Positions 61,166 through 64,000 of a stretch of DNA of 64,000 nucleotides are shown here, piece after piece. This DNA comes from Isoetes taiwanensis (taxonomy: Eukaryota; Streptophyta; Lycopodiopsida; Isoetales; Isoetaceae), in assembly GCA_021234155.1 (NCBI GenBank), contig JAJEKV010000093.1:3403174-3467173 (forward strand), read 5' to 3'. The position numbers and the translations under genes are program-made. The first letter of the stretch is position 1; every line of letters starts with the position of its first letter. The notes below the pieces were generated by a model, which searched no databases, was not told where the DNA came from, and worked only from the letters and a program-made list of their open reading frames with translations.

Positions 61166-61239
61166 GTGAAGGCTCTACCGAGCTCCTTGAAGGAGGCCTG
61201 ATTTGCAGGAATGTTGGCGGTGCTCGAGACCTCCGAAAC

Positions 61240-62096
61240 CTCGAAAGCGGTGACAACGCTGTCATTTTCTCACAGGCTTTCCTCTTGATGGGCTTTTGAT
61301 TGCGTGCGGCGGCAGTCGGCTTGGTCTGAGATCCTTGTTCTTGGCCCTCGTCTCGGAGGTGCATGAATAGTCCTCGAACCGGGACGCATAAGACTAACAC
61401 AAACTCGTAGAATTGCCGCATCATGTTGGACTTGTGTTCCCGTGGGACGAATGGCGCTTTGAAGGTTTTTAGAAAACTTCTTGAACTGCACTCATCTCTC
61501 GCTTAAGCCATGGGCCTGGCATAACCCTTCCATCAGATGCGTACGCCCCTTCGTGTTGGTTGTTGCCACCCTGCCTTTGTCCTTATCTTTTCATCCCATA
61601 GGTGTTGCCATACTCGCCATCTCATCGAGCCACGCCTCCGCCTCCAAGCTCCCACCGTTTCCACCAGAATTGTTCAAGCTTCCTGGCCTTCCATACATTG
61701 CCCAATCTTGAGTCCTACCTTCTTCTCGATAGTCTAAGGCCTTAGCGTCCTTCCCCATCGCCGCCTCACGGTCCTGCAGATTGTTCACCTCTTTCTGACT
61801 CGAGTCCGAGACCGAGCTTGAGCGGGAGGTATCCGGTGCTGGGGACCTCCTTCTTTACTCCTCTTCTTATCCTTCCCCGACTTTCGAGGTGTCGTTTGCG
61901 GCCCGGATGATGCTTGTGCCGCTAGTAGAGCCTTTATCTGGTCGAGTTCAGTTCTCATTTGCGACATCTCCTCTTCTGGAGACATGGGACCAAATGCCTC
62001 GAACAGGTTCCTTGGGATGGGTTGCATGTCGTGGGTCTCTTCGTCTCTCATTGGGCCTATTGTTTTGTTCGACTGTTCTTTGTTCCCTATCTGCAT
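61240..62096 (-). pseudogene. gag of the second ORF0-bearing chromovirus
   Basis: Open from 62,096 to 61,785: MQIGNKEQSN, then RNLFEAFGPMSPEEEMSQ, then DQIKALLAAQ. Then come frame changes with SLEAEAWLDEMASMATPM, a KDKDKGRVATTN segment, YARPMA-like KGYA, and FVPREHKS-NMMRQFYEFV near 61,440-61,380. The order matches gag at 46.0-46.8 kb (RNLFEDMEPMTPEEEI, EAEAWLD, KGYAKAHGL, APREHKS). Lost after about 61,240, where another element intervenes. Confidence 0.7.
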
Positions 62097-62221
62097 ACAC
62101 AGTTGACCATGGCCTTACGGTTAGATTCATTTACTTTATTGTATTCATGTATTTGCTGATATAATTTTTGGAACCAAATACAATCAACAAAGCAGTTTAA
62201 TATTGGCAACAAAATGTTTTT

Positions 62222-63762
62222 ATTATATAATATTTTTAGATACAAGTCCTCCGGGATCAAGAGTTTAGCTATTCTTGAAATCGCCTCAGTAGGATGGGTT
62301 ATCCTCGAGAAATTTCTTAACTTGGGCCGCCTTACCGAAGGCCCCAAGTTCCCGAGGATATTGGTTGATGTCCCGTGACTGAAAGTTGCATACTAATTCC
62401 TCTACTCGGTCGAGGTGTAGGTCGCGGTTACTGCTAATCTTCCCTGCCGTCGGTAGGGCACATCGAAGTCGAAGATGTCAAGTGCCATCGCTCTCTTGAC
62501 TAAGACAACATAGTCGATGTTTGCAGCCATCCGAGCATGCATGCCAAAGCCGAGAGTGCAATGAGCATAAAACTCCTTCTTCGCCCGGACTGAATTTGCG
62601 GTGTAGTACCGCTTATTCTCCCATCCAAAGCAGCTAGGGAAGGTAGTACCTCAACGACCGCCATTGTGTGTCGTTGATGACTCGCCACCGCTTGCCCCTC
62701 CAGCTCTATGTCTTCCCCGCATATTCATCGACCTCTACCTCTGATTTCTCCAGAATCTCCGATTGTCACGCCGCCTGATGTCGATTCCTCCTCCTCTTAT
62801 GCTTAACCGCGTCAAGAGCTCCGCATCAAAAATGCTCGTGGTCTTGCTACACGATCCCCATCCTTTCCCTCGATGGCATAGAACTCCTCCTCGGATGGCG
62901 CTCGAGCTTCCATTATTTGCCTAATGTTGTTGAGGGCTTGATGTCCAAGTCGACTCTGTATAGATGTCGGCTTCACTTGGAGCGGAAGTCCGGAGACTCC
63001 CCTGACGATGAAGTCATCTAGGTCCGCAGTTGCCAGAGTTGGTGCAAAGAACTCGCCAAGTCGGAACTCCCTCTCCTCGTATTCAGGGAGATTTCGATAT
63101 CGGCCAGGAGCAGTACTCCTCACCGCCATGATGATGGGGCTAGGCTTCAGGATGCCTAGCCCAAGTGGGGGAGCAACTCGAGGGTCTCGCGGCTTCAGCC
63201 GGGTTGGGTAGCTCCTCTTCGCTAGCCGCTCTTCCACCGGGTCGAGCTCCACATATTCTTCATCTTCCGATTCCTCTTCTTCCGTTTCTTCCTTCTTGCT
63301 CGCTGGTATCGCAAAAGCAGCCGGGTCAAGCACGAGGATGCTATGGGGTCCACCTCCATGGGAGGAATCGAGGTTTCCCCATTGGGTTTTCAAAGACGGT
63401 GGGAAAGGAATATGGCCAAGGCGGCGGTGTAGGAAAATACTTGGTCCCGCCAACCGCCAGACCATGTAATCGGCAACCTCTCGGGCCTTGTTGGTCAAGT
63501 ACTTGGCAATGTTTGGGACATCACCCAAGGCCGCTTTGAAGGGATGGGCGGGAACAAAATAGCATGTACAAGGGGAAGCTGCACTAGGGACTGGACCTAC
63601 CCTAGCTTTGAAATCGCTTAAAACTCGCTTATATGTCGGGCGCTGCATGCAGAGTTGCTTGACATCAATCTCTTTCTCGAAAAGTTGGAAGATGGTGTTG
63701 ACATTGGTCTCAGCTGCATGTGCACTGGCGCTGTACCATCGCCTGAAGTCAGCAGTTGCCAT
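62222..63762 (-). CDS. ORF0 of the second chromovirus, 316 aa intact then frameshifted
   Basis: Intact from ATG 63,762 to the stop at 62,812. It starts MATADFRRWYSASAHAAETN and has VNTIFQLFEKE, CYFVPAHPF, VPNIAKYL, an acidic tract EETEEEESEDEE, YVELDPVEER and DLDDFIVRGVSGLP, and it nears its end with PSEEEFYAI. Homology to the plus-strand ORF0 (44.2-45.8 kb) continues beyond the stop in other frames: FGMHAR at 62,548-62,531, VKRAMALDIFDFD, QVKKFLEDNP near 62,325, and AISRIAKLLIPED ending near 62,230. The full protein was therefore probably about 500 aa. No known domain. A leader with TATA box precedes it. Between 62,222 and 62,097 lies an AT-rich gap ending TGCAG just before gag, which looks like an intron. 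Confidence 0.65.
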
Positions 63763-63874
63763 TGCTCTGGGGAAGATGTGACTAACAAACAGATGCAGGA
63801 GCGCCTATGGGAGTTGGGAAATCGCCTAAAGGGTCGAGAGCAGACTTGTAGGGTGCCAAGTGGGAAATGTGGGC

Positions 63875-63884
63875 CTATTTATAG
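63875..63884 (-). promoter_or_regulatory. TATA box of the minus-strand ORF0
   Basis: CTATAAATAG on the minus strand, 118 bp before the ATG at 63,762. An inverted ACCTA/TAGGT pair lies further upstream at 63,945-63,955, a short relative of the ACCTAAC palindromes of the other element. The window ends before more of the 5' region can be seen. Confidence 0.55.
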
Positions 63885-64000
63885 ACAAGGGAAAAACCCT
63901 AATTTTTGGGTGACTTAGAAATTTATTGGGGTTGGGCAATTTTGACCTATTAGGTGGTCCAAATGAGGATTTGAAGGCTACTTTTGGGGTTTGAGCATGT

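Noticed and set aside
60180-61424. 414-aa minus-strand open frame
   Set aside because: It runs across the putative LTR and leader and overlaps the real gag in another frame. The composition (Leu/Ser/Pro-rich, no domain) indicates a shadow frame.

Overview
This is nuclear DNA of a land plant with a large, transposon-rich genome. The evidence is GT-AG introns, a plant-type AAAP (GABA/proline-like) transporter, a mitochondrial NDUFAF7/MidA methyltransferase gene, an ABCB transporter fragment, and several kinds of plant LTR retrotransposon, LINE and Helitron. A non-L1 LINE family and an unusual chromovirus lineage lead me to suspect a fern, lycophyte or gymnosperm rather than a grass or eudicot, but the window does not prove it.

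Layout. 0-6 kb: a bacterial-type L18 ribosomal protein gene (+) converges on a seven-exon AAAP transporter gene (-). 6-20 kb: mostly non-coding, with an eroded LINE ending at a (TC)72 microsatellite, a purine-skewed block, an ABCB fragment without nucleotide-binding domains, a second 2.5-kb LINE, and three copies of an interspersed repeat built on GGCCGAAATACCAC. 20.4-23.3 kb: a nine-exon NDUFAF7-like gene (-) with several frameshifts.

25-38 kb: nested insertions later rearranged. A gag-protease element with 338-bp LTRs inserted into the long LTR of a gypsy-like element, itself inside a LINE. A 4.4-kb non-autonomous LTR element (target duplication GTGCT) then inserted into the gag gene. The two 338-bp LTRs now face each other, their GTAAC target duplications are in opposite orientation, and the host LTR is split between 25.4-26.6 kb and 35.1-35.7 kb. 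One inversion explains all of this.

39.9-53.2 kb: a 13.4-kb chromovirus (Ty3/gypsy with chromodomain) bounded by 1.6-kb LTRs. Before gag it carries two extra coding modules, each preceded by a TATA box and by copies of a nested palindrome whose core is an inverted pair of ACCTAAC motifs. The second module (here called ORF0) recurs, with a 316-aa intact portion, in an opposite-strand relative at 61.2-63.9 kb, with the same TATA-to-ATG spacing. The first module begins MARTKQT, the N-terminus of histone H3. This lineage is the best candidate in the window for something undescribed. 53.2-57.7 kb: the 3' part of another chromovirus, split by a 2.2-kb non-autonomous Helitron, and the start of a third LTR type. 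57.7-61.2 kb: unassigned sequence and a minus-strand gag with two zinc knuckles.

Caveat: GC-rich repeats and two host genes contain many one-base indels, often in homopolymers, while AT-rich LTR pairs contain almost none. Part of the apparent decay may be base-calling error. Coordinates of eroded elements are approximate.
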